34,961 nucleotides of DNA from Treponema sp. (GTDB taxonomy: Bacteria; Spirochaetota; Spirochaetia; Treponematales; Treponemataceae). The stretch's first letter is position 1, and each line of letters starts with the position of its first letter. Where the stretch lies: contig JAHAZL010000092.1 in NCBI GenBank assembly GCA_018384055.1, forward strand, positions 1-34,961. Direction: 5' to 3'. The translations under genes and the position numbers were made by a program. The notes beneath the pieces were generated by a model, which did not search any database, had not been told where the DNA came from, and saw only the letters and a program-made list of their open reading frames with translations. Positions 7,908-16,116 of the stretch are shown here, one piece after another.

Positions 7908-9434
7908 ATGAACAGAACTTACATAGCCATTGACCTTAAGTCCTTTTACGCCTCTGTGGAATGCGTAGAAAGGGGGATGAACCCATTGAAGACGAACCTT
8001 CTTGTGGCAGACCCCGACCGCAGCGAAAAAACCATCTGCCTTGCCGTTTCCCCTTCCCTAAAGTCCTTTGGTGTTCCAGGCCGTCCAAGACTTTTTGAGG
8101 CCAAGCAAAAAATAGACCAGGCAAACAATGAAAGGCGGATGAAACTCCCGTCAAAAAAGTTTTTTGCAAAATCCTATCTTGCGGATGTGCTCAATGACTG
8201 CGGCGACTATGAAATAGACTATGTAATTGCAAAACCAAGGATGGCCTTATATATAGAATATTCCAGCAGAATCTACGGAATCTACCTCAAGTACATTGCC
8301 CCGGAAGACATACATGTCTATTCCATTGACGAAGTTTTCATTGATGCAACTCCATACCTTAAGCTTTACGGAATGACAGCCCACGAACTTACGGTAAAAA
8401 TGATCCACGATGTATTTGATGCTACCGGCATTACGGCAACGGCAGGCATAGGTCCAAACCTTTTCATTGCAAAAGTTGCCATGGATGTGGTTGCAAAAAA
8501 ACTGCCGCCAGACAGAAAGGGGGTGCGCATTGCAGAACTGGATGAAATTGAATTCAGGAAAAAACTTTGGCCGCACCAGCCCATTACCGATATATGGCGA
8601 ATAGGTGCAGGAACCGCAAAACGGCTTGCAAAATACGGGATTCATACTTTGGGAGACATTGCGCGATGTTCCATTGGAAAGCAGAATGATTTCCTGAATG
8701 AAAATCTTCTCTACAAGGAATTCGGAATCAATGCGGAACTTTTGATCGACCACGCCTGGGGATACGAGCCCTGCACAATAAAGCAGATAAAGGCATACAA
8801 GCCGAAGAACCACAGCCTTACCAACGGACAGGTTCTTCCAAGAGCCTATGAATATGAAGAAGGCGCCATCATCGTAAGGGAAATGGCAGAACTCCTTTCA
8901 TTGGATCTTGTTCAGAAAAAGCTTCTGGTAAAACAGATTTGCCTTTACATTGGCTACGACATAGAAAATGCAGAGAAAATAAATTTCATGCCCCGCAACG
9001 AAATAAGGGAAATGAATCTTTGCAAGGATGGATACGGACGACTTATGCCTTCACCAGTTCAAAGAAGGATGAATTTCAAATCCTTTACACAGAACATCGA
9101 CGACATCTGCGATTCCTTTGAAAGAATGTACCGAGCCATAACGAATCCAAAGTTTTCCATAAGGCGCCTGTTTCTTGTTGCTTCGGAAATTACTACGGAA
9201 GAGGAACATTCAAAAAACGAAGGATGGTGGACACCAAGTCTTTTTGATTCAGACAGTGAAGAAAAGCACCGTCAAAGCAAAAAGCTTGAAAATGACAAGG
9301 CAAAGAAAATTCAGGCGGCAGTCCTTTCCATGAAAAGCAAATACGGAAAGAATACCCTTGTAAGGGGATTGAGTCTCCAGGAATCTGCCATGACCATGAC
9401 ACGCAACAAGCAAATTGGCGGGCATCAGGCATAG
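7908..9434 (+). CDS. Y-family DNA polymerase (UmuC/UvrX type)
   Basis: A 508-residue translesion polymerase. The palm motifs are intact: A-I-D-L-K-S-F-Y-A-S-V-E at residues 7-18 and Y-S-I-D-E-V-F-I-D near 138-146. A-G-I-G-P-N-L-F-I-A-K-V-A and D-I-W-R-I-G-A-G-T-A-K-R-L (helix-hairpin-helix) follow, then the little-finger domain. It copies past damaged bases at reduced fidelity. It is longer than DinB (about 350-420) and closer to the Gram-positive UvrX/UmuC-like branch that travels with a YolD-like protein, as here, 8 bp downstream. The ribosome binding site AGGTGA is modest. It is probably controlled by the GTATAC boxes upstream. No recA or lexA is in the window. Confidence 0.9.
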   Translation: MNRTYIAIDLKSFYASVECVERGMNPLKTNLLVADPDRSEKTICLAVSPSLKSFGVPGRPRLFEAKQKIDQANNERRMKLPSKKFFAKSYLADVLNDCGDYEIDYVIAKPRMALYIEYSSRIYGIYLKYIAPEDIHVYSIDEVFIDATPYLKLYGMTAHELTVKMIHDVFDATGITATAGIGPNLFIAKVAMDVVAKKLPPDRKGVRIAELDEIEFRKKLWPHQPITDIWRIGAGTAKRLAKYGIHTLGDIARCSIGKQNDFLNENLLYKEFGINAELLIDHAWGYEPCTIKQIKAYKPKNHSLTNGQVLPRAYEYEEGAIIVREMAELLSLDLVQKKLLVKQICLYIGYDIENAEKINFMPRNEIREMNLCKDGYGRLMPSPVQRRMNFKSFTQNIDDICDSFERMYRAITNPKFSIRRLFLVASEITTEEEHSKNEGWWTPSLFDSDSEEKHRQSKKLENDKAKKIQAAVLSMKSKYGKNTLVRGLSLQESAMTMTRNKQIGGHQA

Positions 9435-9442
9435 AAGAACTT

Positions 9443-9655
9443 ATGAAAACTCAGAACAATTACGACGACATGCTGAACCTTCCGCATCCAGATTCGGTGA
9501 ATCATACGAGGATGGAAGCAGACAAAAGAGCTGCCCAATTCATGCCTTTTTCTGCCCTTACAGGTTATGAACAGAGCATAGAAAAGACGGCCCAGGAAAT
9601 GGAAAAGGAGATTCTGGATCAGGAAAAGGGAACGGAACTCTTTGAATCCACTTAA
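9443..9655 (+). CDS. YolD-like small protein partnering the polymerase
   Basis: A 70-residue protein with the signature L-P-H-P-D-S, then R-A-A-Q-F-M-P-F-S-A-L-T-G-Y-E. That matches the small YolD-like proteins encoded beside UvrX/UmuC-type polymerases in Firmicutes and some spirochaetes. The gap to the polymerase stop is 8 bp, so they should be co-transcribed and translationally linked. The role is not established; an accessory or regulatory partner of the polymerase is the usual suggestion. The C-terminal third is glutamate/lysine-rich and variable. Confidence 0.75.
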   Translation: MKTQNNYDDMLNLPHPDSVNHTRMEADKRAAQFMPFSALTGYEQSIEKTAQEMEKEILDQEKGTELFEST

Positions 9656-9682
9656 TTCAAGGTTTAAATAACAAAATATTAC

Positions 9683-9710
9683 TTGATATTCCTACTTGCT
9701 AGACTATAAT
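9683..9710 (+). promoter_or_regulatory. Promoter of the beta-xylosidase gene
   Basis: TTGATA (9683-9688) and TATAAT (9705-9710) are separated by 16 bp, 32 bp upstream of the ATG. A good housekeeping-type promoter. I see no clear operator around it. Confidence 0.7.
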
Positions 9711-9742
9711 TGAAATGCTGCAAAAAGCAGCAAGGTGGAAAT

Positions 9743-11788
9743 ATGACTTACTATGTAGATATTAATGCCGCAACCTGTGGTAGCGGTACAAAAGAAAATC
9801 CATTCAAGCAGATCAATGAAGCTGCAAGAATTGCAAAGCCAGGTGATGAAATCATCGTAGCTCCTGGTGTATACCGCGAATATGTAAATCCTGTAAACGG
9901 AGGTACAGAAGACAAGAGAATCACCTATCGTTCTGCAGAATACAGAAAGGCGGTAATTACAGGTGCAGAAGAAATCAAGAACTGGAAGAAAGTAAAGGGA
10001 AATGTTTGGGTTGCCCGCATTCCAAATGGAATCTTCGGTTCATACAATCCATACAAGGTACAGGTTGCAGGCGACTGGTTCAACGTTAACTTTGTTGCTC
10101 ATACAGGTGAAGTTTTCCTCAACAACAAATCCCTATATGAAGTTACAAAGATGGAACTTGTTGAAAAGCCTGTTGAAGACAACATCAAGTCTTGGGACAA
10201 GGAATTCACAAAGCATGTCTGGTACACAGAACAGGACGAAAAGACTGATGAAACAGTAATCTACGCAAACTTCCAGGGAAAGGATCCAAACAAGGAAAAT
10301 GTAGAAATCACAGTTCGCGAAAACTGCTTCTACCCTAGCGAAGAAGGACGCGGATACATTACATTGAGCGGATTTACAGTATGCAAGGCAGCCACTCAGT
10401 GGGCTCCTCCAACAGCATACCAGGAAGGAATGATCGGACCTCACTGGTCAAAGGGGTGGATCATCGAAGACTGTGAAGTAAGCCATTCAAAGTGTTCGGG
10501 TATTTCCCTCGGAAAATACAAGCAGCCTAACAACGACAACAAGTGGTCAAAACTCAAGTTCAAGGACGGAACACAGACAGAACGCGACAACATCTGTCAG
10601 GCACAGATTGAAGGCTGGACAAAGGAAAGAATCGGAAGCCACATTGTTCGCCGCTGTGACATCCACGACTGCGGGCAGACTGGTATCGTAGGACATCTTG
10701 GAGGAGTTTTCTCAATCATTGAAGACAACCACATTCACCACATCAACAACAAGCAGAATCTTGCCGGTGCTGAAATCGGTGGCATCAAGATGCACGCTGC
10801 CATCGATGTAATCATCCGCCGCAACCACTTCCATCACTGTACTCGCGGACTTTGGCTTGACTGGCAGGCACAGGGAACCCGCGTAAGCCAGAACCTGTTC
10901 CACGACAATACTCTTGCACGCGACTACCTCCTTAGACCTGAAAACCTGGACCTCTCATGCGGAGAAGACATCTTCATCGAAGTTAGCCACGGTCCAACAC
11001 TTTTGGACAACAACATTTTCCTCTCAGATGCAAACCTGAAGCTTCCAACACAGGGTCTTGCCATGGTACACAACTTCTTTGCAGGATCATGGACGGCAGT
11101 TGGTCATGGTGTCCTGAACGGAGCCCTTACAGAAAAGAGGCAGAACCAGGCAGTACGCTATACCCCGTACCATGTTCCACACAGAACAGAAATCATGGGC
11201 TTCATGAGCATTCTTCACGGTGACTGCCGCATCTACAACAACATCTTCATGCAGCAGCCGATGCGCCCAGGTCTTAAGAAACTGTCGGAGATGATGAGCG
11301 ACAATGAATGGACTGACGGAAACTTCATTGCAGGTACACATACATACGACATGTGTCCAACTTACGAAGAATGGGTAAAGCAGTTTGACGGCTACTGTGG
11401 GCTCGGAAGCGCTCCAAGTGACCGCTACTACAATCCTCTCCCTGTTTGGGCAAAGGGCAACTGGTACTTCAACGGTGCAAAACCTACAAAGAATGAAAAG
11501 AATCCTGTAGTAGACAAGGAAAATACAGTAACTTATTCCCTTGAAGAAAAGAACGGAAAGTGGATATTCAAGACAAACGCATACGACTTCATCAAGGAAA
11601 GCAACTGCGGAATGATTTCTACAGAAGTTCTTGGAGAAGCATTTGAAAGCGAACAGAAATTTGAAAATCCGGACGGAAGCGAAATCGTATTCAATGCCGA
11701 CATCTTCGGAAACAAGCGCGATGTAGTTCCTCTTCCAGGACCATTTGCAAGCGCAAAGAAAAACTTTAAGGCTGAATTTGAATTCTAA
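9743..11788 (+). CDS. GH120 beta-xylosidase (parallel beta-helix)
   Basis: A 681-residue protein closely matching the GH120 family, whose characterised member is Thermoanaerobacterium XylC. Shared landmarks: I-I-V-A-P-G-V-Y-R-E-Y-V, N-P-Y-K near the end of the first domain, W-A-P-P-T-A, I-G-P-H-W-S-K-G-W-I-I-E-D, and G-L-W-L-D-W-Q-A-Q-G-T-R-V-S. The aspartate in L-W-L-D-W (residue 373) aligns with the XylC nucleophile; the glutamate in F-I-E-V-S-H-G-P (residue 413) with the acid/base. It releases xylose from xylo-oligosaccharides. No signal peptide is seen, so it acts in the cytoplasm on imported oligomers; no transporter is adjacent. ATG 9743 is chosen because AAGGTGG precedes it and the -10 box lies just upstream of that. 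Confidence 0.9.
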   Translation: MTYYVDINAATCGSGTKENPFKQINEAARIAKPGDEIIVAPGVYREYVNPVNGGTEDKRITYRSAEYRKAVITGAEEIKNWKKVKGNVWVARIPNGIFGSYNPYKVQVAGDWFNVNFVAHTGEVFLNNKSLYEVTKMELVEKPVEDNIKSWDKEFTKHVWYTEQDEKTDETVIYANFQGKDPNKENVEITVRENCFYPSEEGRGYITLSGFTVCKAATQWAPPTAYQEGMIGPHWSKGWIIEDCEVSHSKCSGISLGKYKQPNNDNKWSKLKFKDGTQTERDNICQAQIEGWTKERIGSHIVRRCDIHDCGQTGIVGHLGGVFSIIEDNHIHHINNKQNLAGAEIGGIKMHAAIDVIIRRNHFHHCTRGLWLDWQAQGTRVSQNLFHDNTLARDYLLRPENLDLSCGEDIFIEVSHGPTLLDNNIFLSDANLKLPTQGLAMVHNFFAGSWTAVGHGVLNGALTEKRQNQAVRYTPYHVPHRTEIMGFMSILHGDCRIYNNIFMQQPMRPGLKKLSEMMSDNEWTDGNFIAGTHTYDMCPTYEEWVKQFDGYCGLGSAPSDRYYNPLPVWAKGNWYFNGAKPTKNEKNPVVDKENTVTYSLEEKNGKWIFKTNAYDFIKESNCGMISTEVLGEAFESEQKFENPDGSEIVFNADIFGNKRDVVPLPGPFASAKKNFKAEFEF

Positions 11789-11850
11789 GCAATGCTGTTT
11801 CCCTGATATTTTCGGGGGTACGATGTTTAGAATTCAAAATGCATAAACAA

Positions 11851-11896
11851 AAAGGCTGTCTGACGGAAAATTACACTTCCATCAGGCAGCCTTTTT
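11851..11896. terminator. Bidirectional terminator between convergent genes
   Basis: AAAGGCTGTCTGACGGAA pairs imperfectly with TTCCATCAGGCAGCCTTT, with A-rich and T-rich flanks on both sides. It can end transcription of the xylosidase (plus) and of the PQ-loop gene (minus). Confidence 0.85.
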
Positions 11897-11912
11897 ATGC
11901 CTCAGAAAACAA

Positions 11913-12875
11913 TCAACCTGCAAAGTTTACTGATTTCTTTTCTTCTGCAATGTTCTGGAGGGCAAAACTGTAAAGGATTTTTGCAACATCAAAGATTGGT
12001 TTTTTAACGCTTAAACCCATGTTGCGGGCAAAATCAACGGAAGCCTTTGTTGCTTTTGGATTCCACAGTGTTGCATAGGCAAGGTCCACATACACAGCCT
12101 GCTCTGATGAAGCAATTGCCTTAATGTGATTGTTCATCGAATCAATTGAAGCTTCCTTGTTGATATTGTTCATGGAAACAAGGGCAATGCGGCATTTACT
12201 GTTGACCATTTTAATTGTAGAAAGCAACTTAAGGTAAAGGCTGTCAAACTCAGAAGGACTTGTCTTGAAAAGTTCCATGTCTTCAGCACCAAGTCGAATT
12301 ATGATTCCGTCAGACCTAAATCTTGCAACTTCCTTAAGATAGTATTCAACTGCATTCTTAACGGATAGTCCCGGCAAGCTTTTATTCATCAGTTCAAAAT
12401 CAAGGCTAAAATCATCTTCCAGCTGCTTTACTGGAATTGAGCGCTCATAGTCTCCTCCCATCAAGACAACATTGTATTTCTTTTCGGGAACTTCACGCAT
12501 CCTTTTCGGAATGAAATCGTAATCTTCTGCATTTGAAAAAGAAAAATTTTCTTTCTGCGGTACAAACCTTCTTGCATTATCATAATTCATATTCAATTCT
12601 TCCTTCTTTCTGTCCAAAGCCTTGTTCCTAAAAAAAACAATCACATTGGCAAAAACAATTGCAAGGTTCAGGAAATAAACGGCTAGAACATAGTTGAACT
12701 GCCTGTTGATAATCTTTGCAACGATACCAGCAACATAACCGGTAATGATAAGACAGATAAAGGCAAGGCTTGTGCTCTTTGCTGTCTTTGCTTTATAAGC
12801 CTTGACTACATTTATAGGCCAGGAAAACCCAAAGCATACCAGCATGCCTGCTTCAAAAAGATGTGCTAAATTCAT
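11913..12875 (-). CDS. PQ-loop (SemiSWEET-like) membrane domain fused to an SGNH-like domain
   Basis: A 320-residue protein of two parts. Residues 1-88 form three membrane helices with the PQ-loop pattern (F-G-F-S-W-P-I-N-V-V-K-A-Y-K-A-K-T-A-K-S-T-S, then G-Y-V-A-G-I and Y-F-L-N-L). This is a family normally about 90 residues long and stand-alone. After a charged linker (about 89-130), a soluble domain shows an SGNH-hydrolase layout: V-V-L-M-G-G-D-Y-E, K-S-L-P-G-L-S-V, I-I-I-R-L-G-A-E-D-M-E and V-Y-V-D-L. The usual catalytic serine (G-D-S) and block-III asparagine (G-x-N-D) are not conserved, so hydrolase activity is doubtful. The start has GAGGTAATAAAA upstream. Its position between a xylosidase and a sensor kinase suggests sugar-related work, but that is inference. 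Confidence 0.65.
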   Translation of the reverse strand: MNLAHLFEAGMLVCFGFSWPINVVKAYKAKTAKSTSLAFICLIITGYVAGIVAKIINRQFNYVLAVYFLNLAIVFANVIVFFRNKALDRKKEELNMNYDNARRFVPQKENFSFSNAEDYDFIPKRMREVPEKKYNVVLMGGDYERSIPVKQLEDDFSLDFELMNKSLPGLSVKNAVEYYLKEVARFRSDGIIIRLGAEDMELFKTSPSEFDSLYLKLLSTIKMVNSKCRIALVSMNNINKEASIDSMNNHIKAIASSEQAVYVDLAYATLWNPKATKASVDFARNMGLSVKKPIFDVAKILYSFALQNIAEEKKSVNFAG

Positions 12876-13026
12876 TTTTATTACCTCATTCTAAAATGTA
12901 CTTCCCAGGAAGTTGTCTGTATCATACTCTCCTGCAGAAAACATTCAATTTTTTGAAAGTATTAAAAACAAATGTTTTTTCCTGCAATTTTTTTTACTTT
13001 CAAAAGCCTTTCAGGAAGTTTTTTAT

Positions 13027-14301
13027 GTGATAAACTTCAACTGTATGAAAGAAAGAAAACCTTCCGGAAAAATAAAAGGAAACCTTACAAGCTTAAGGAA
13101 AATAATTACAAGAACTCAGGTTGCACTGATTGTTTCAGTTACGGTTTTGTTAAGTTCCGGTGGTCTTATAATAAACATAAAATCCAACAACAAAGCCTTC
13201 AACCAGAACCTGCAGAACACAACCGCACTTGTTTCCAGAATCTACGGTTTTACAAAAAATTTGAGTCAGCCTAAACTCTGTGAATATTTTGACGGAGTTG
13301 CTGCTGATCTTCCTGAAGTAGATATTTTTTCAATTGTAGACAAGAACAGCATACGCCTCTACCACACCCATCATCACCTCATAAATACAAAATACGAAGG
13401 AACCCATCCTGATTTTTCAAGCTGCTCTACAAGTTACTTTACAGAAGATTCCAACGGTCCTTCAGGTCCACAACGACGCACCTATTCTGCCTTTTACGAT
13501 GCAAAGGGAAATTACGAAGGCTTCATAATGACCATCAGACTAAAGACTTCCATGAGGATTGTAACAAGAAACACTGTTCTTCTTTTTGTCCTTGTTACCC
13601 TTGCAGCAATTTTCATTGAACTTGTAATCTGCGCAAAGCTTTCTTTTGAAATAAAAAAATCATTTCTGGATTTTACTGAAGATTTTGAAGGAACTAAGTT
13701 TCTCGTAGATTCCATGAGGGCAAACAACCATGACTTTACAAACAAGCTTCATGTAATTCTGGGATTGATTCAGATAGGACAATACGAGCAGGCTATGAAC
13801 TATATTCAGAATATTTCTATCATCCAAAGAGAAACAGTCACTTTTGTAATGCACAACATCAAGAATTCCTCCCTTGCTGCACTGCTCATAGGAAAAATTG
13901 CAAGGGCCAGCGAGTGCAATGTAAAGATTTCTTTTCAGGAAAACAGCCATTTCAAAAATGAAGACATAGACATTCCATCAGAGGCTCTTGTTACAATCAC
14001 CGGAAACTTAATAGACAATGCCTTAGATTCAATGAACACCAGAACAAACAGCACCAAGGAACTTTCCCTCGGGATTTTTACGGACACAGGCAAAATGCTT
14101 TTGATTGTTCAGGATTCAGGAACTGGAATTGCAGATGGCTTCATCGAAAAAATTTTTGAAAACGGATTTTCAACAAAGGGAACCGGACGCGGCGTTGGTC
14201 TTTTCCATACTAAACAGCTCGTTGAAAGCCTTGGCGGCGAAATCTATGTAGAGTCTCAGGTTGGGAAAGGATCCTGTTTTACGGTAAAATTAAGCAGGTA
14301 A
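13027..14301 (+). CDS. Sensor histidine kinase, CitA/DcuS type
   Basis: A 424-residue membrane kinase. TM1 is near residues 24-48. An extracytoplasmic sensor follows (S-I-V-D-K-N-S-I-R-L-Y-H-T-H-H and the G-F-I-M-T-I end), then TM2 near 178-200. No cytoplasmic PAS domain is obvious before the SPOB-type dimerisation segment N-N-H-D-F-T-N-K-L-H-V-I-L-G-L-I with the phospho-accepting histidine. The ATPase boxes are N-L-I-D-N-A-L-D-S, D-S-G-T-G-I and G-R-G-V-G-L. The start is taken as GTG 13027, because AGGAAG lies 8 bp before it; the next ATG at 13045 has no ribosome binding site. The family senses citrate or C4-dicarboxylates; the ligand here is unknown and no transporter is adjacent. It forms an operon with the regulator 16 bp downstream. 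Confidence 0.85.
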   Translation: MINFNCMKERKPSGKIKGNLTSLRKIITRTQVALIVSVTVLLSSGGLIINIKSNNKAFNQNLQNTTALVSRIYGFTKNLSQPKLCEYFDGVAADLPEVDIFSIVDKNSIRLYHTHHHLINTKYEGTHPDFSSCSTSYFTEDSNGPSGPQRRTYSAFYDAKGNYEGFIMTIRLKTSMRIVTRNTVLLFVLVTLAAIFIELVICAKLSFEIKKSFLDFTEDFEGTKFLVDSMRANNHDFTNKLHVILGLIQIGQYEQAMNYIQNISIIQRETVTFVMHNIKNSSLAALLIGKIARASECNVKISFQENSHFKNEDIDIPSEALVTITGNLIDNALDSMNTRTNSTKELSLGIFTDTGKMLLIVQDSGTGIADGFIEKIFENGFSTKGTGRGVGLFHTKQLVESLGGEIYVESQVGKGSCFTVKLSR

Positions 14302-14317
14302 TTGATGGGGAAGCATA

Positions 14318-15013
14318 ATGGCATATAGAGTTCTTATTGTAGAAGACGATCCAATGGTTGCAATGATTAACGAGCAGTATGTAAAGCAAAACAAAAACTT
14401 TACGGTAAGTACCATCTGCAGGAACGGAGAAGAAGCCTTAAATTTTCTTGAAGGAAACAAAATCGACCTGATTGTTCTTGATGTCTATATGCCCGTCATG
14501 GATGGAGTGGAAACCCTTAAGCGAATAAGGGATAAAAAAATATCCTCGGAAGTAATCATGGTAACGGCTGCCAACGATACAAATACCCTTGAGCAGACCA
14601 TGCACCTTGGAGTATTGGACTACCTCATCAAGCCTTTCACGCTTGAAAGATTCTTAGTTGCACTTGAAAAATTCCTTTCACAGAAAGAAACTCTAAAACA
14701 GAATTCAATAATCGACCAAAACTGCATAGACAGACTGATGACACAGATCGGCACACAGGATAAAAAAATCAAACCAACTGAATACCCCAAAGGCATAAAC
14801 AAAAAGACTCTGTCCTCGATGATTGAATACTTTAATGAAAATCCCGGATGGCATAGTGTTGACATGATTGCAGAAAAATTAAAGATTTCAATCGTTACAG
14901 TCAGGCACTACATGAATTATCTTGTCCAGCAGAAAAGCATTGTTGAAGACATTAACTATGAAACTGGCGGACGCCCATGCATGCTCTACAAAAAATCGGA
15001 CTGTCAGGAATAA
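14318..15013 (+). CDS. Response regulator, CitB/DcuR type
   Basis: A 231-residue protein. The receiver domain is complete: V-E-D-D near residues 8-11, phospho-acceptor aspartate in I-V-L-D-V-Y-M-P, T/A in V-T-A-A-N-D, and K in L-I-K-P-F. The C-terminal winged or HTH_DcuR-like domain ends with the family hallmark G-G-R-P-C-M-L-Y. Paired with the upstream kinase, with GGGGAAGC as ribosome binding site. It should activate genes for dicarboxylate/citrate uptake or a related anion; the targets are outside the window. Confidence 0.9.
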   Translation: MAYRVLIVEDDPMVAMINEQYVKQNKNFTVSTICRNGEEALNFLEGNKIDLIVLDVYMPVMDGVETLKRIRDKKISSEVIMVTAANDTNTLEQTMHLGVLDYLIKPFTLERFLVALEKFLSQKETLKQNSIIDQNCIDRLMTQIGTQDKKIKPTEYPKGINKKTLSSMIEYFNENPGWHSVDMIAEKLKISIVTVRHYMNYLVQQKSIVEDINYETGGRPCMLYKKSDCQE

Positions 15014-15038
15014 AAAAAGCAGGCAACAAAAGCCTGCC
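15012..15038 (-). terminator. Terminator of the suf operon
   Basis: A stem GCAGGC/GCCTGC (15019-15024 and 15032-15037, 7-nt loop). On the minus strand it is followed by seven T, so it ends the sufCBD transcript. It may also slow the convergent response-regulator transcript. Confidence 0.8.
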
Positions 15039-15065
15039 TTATGTCATTTTAAATACTAGAAAAAA

Positions 15066-16115
15066 TCAGTCTTCCTTTCCGACAAAATCCATGACTTCCT
15101 GTGCAGTCTTTTCGTCACCAAGGCAGCGGGCTGCAGTATTTATCTTTGCACGGATCATAAGGTTCTGTGCAGTCTTTTCGTCTACCCCGCGGCTCTGCAT
15201 GTAGAAAAGAATTTCCTTTCCAAGGCGTCCAATGGAAGCACCGTGACGGCCTTCAACAGCTTCTTCGTCGCATAGGATTACAGGAAGACTTTTATTTTCA
15301 ACCTTAGGATCAAGAAGAAGGACATTTTCCTGTTCATCGCCCTTGCTTTCGGCACAACCGTTCCTAAAGTCTATGGTGCCGCGCCAGGTCTTTTTACCGG
15401 TACCGCCTACAACGCCGTCAACAGCCATGGTACTTTCTGTTTCGCGCCCTGTGTGCAATGAAACATAGTTTACATCAAGGCTTTCCTTGTCATTGACAAG
15501 ATAGGCATTGTGTCCATTGAAATGCGATTTGTATCCTTCAAGGGCATTGTAGTTGCCCCAAATATTGTCTTTTCCGCCCAGAATGATTTCTGTAGTTTCA
15601 ACAGTTGCATTGTCTCCGGCCTTGCTGCCGAATGAAACAAAAGTCTTTGCAGATTTTCCGCAAAGGTTAACAAGGCCAACACGAACAAGAGCATTGTCGT
15701 TTGCAATGACACGGATTCTAGCTCCTATGGTTCCGTCAAAACCTTCTGCCGACTTAAAGGCAAAAATGAAATTGCTTTCGCTTCCTTCTTCTGCAACAAT
15801 CTGAATTTCATCAATGGCATTACCCTTGTCTGCAGAATATTCGATTCTTGAAGCATCAGTTTTCTTCCCTGCGGCAACAGAAAATTTTCTTGCCTTCAGC
15901 TTGAGTTCATCAAAGGCTGCATCGAATTCAGCCCCCATGCCTGTAGCAATGGAATCAAAGCACTTGCATTTAGATTCTACGGCAGCAACTCCGTCAGCCA
16001 GGGAAACGGCAGGTTCACACTGAGACCCCTCAATGCTTTCAAGGGAAGTATTGTTTATTTTAAGAAAATTCCATGTAAGTGATGGAAAATTATTTGCTTT
16101 CATCATATCCCCCAT
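15066..16115 (-). CDS. sufD: Fe-S cluster assembly scaffold subunit SufD
   Basis: A 349-residue SufB/SufD-family protein, last gene of sufCBD. The C-terminal core has L-L-L-D-P-K-V-E-N, then A-V-E-G-R-H-G-A-S-I-G-R-L-G and I-L-F-Y-M-Q-S-R-G-V-D-E-K-T-A, with the conserved histidine of E-G-R-H-G-A. The N-terminal beta-helix is more divergent, as usual for SufD. It joins SufB and SufC in the SufBC2D complex, which builds and delivers iron-sulfur clusters in the cytoplasm. ATG 16115 follows the sufB stop by one base; an alternative ATG at 16106 has GGGGGA directly upstream, so the true start may be three codons later. Confidence 0.9.
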   Translation of the reverse strand: MGDMMKANNFPSLTWNFLKINNTSLESIEGSQCEPAVSLADGVAAVESKCKCFDSIATGMGAEFDAAFDELKLKARKFSVAAGKKTDASRIEYSADKGNAIDEIQIVAEEGSESNFIFAFKSAEGFDGTIGARIRVIANDNALVRVGLVNLCGKSAKTFVSFGSKAGDNATVETTEIILGGKDNIWGNYNALEGYKSHFNGHNAYLVNDKESLDVNYVSLHTGRETESTMAVDGVVGGTGKKTWRGTIDFRNGCAESKGDEQENVLLLDPKVENKSLPVILCDEEAVEGRHGASIGRLGKEILFYMQSRGVDEKTAQNLMIRAKINTAARCLGDEKTAQEVMDFVGKED

Positions 16116-16116
16116 C

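Noticed and set aside
7936..8813. Long minus-strand frames opposite the Y-family polymerase
   Set aside because: They have no ribosome binding site or recognisable motif and mirror a well-conserved plus-strand gene.
8247..8813. 188-codon minus-strand frame rich in cysteine and phenylalanine
   Set aside because: Composition is typical of an antisense shadow of the polymerase gene.
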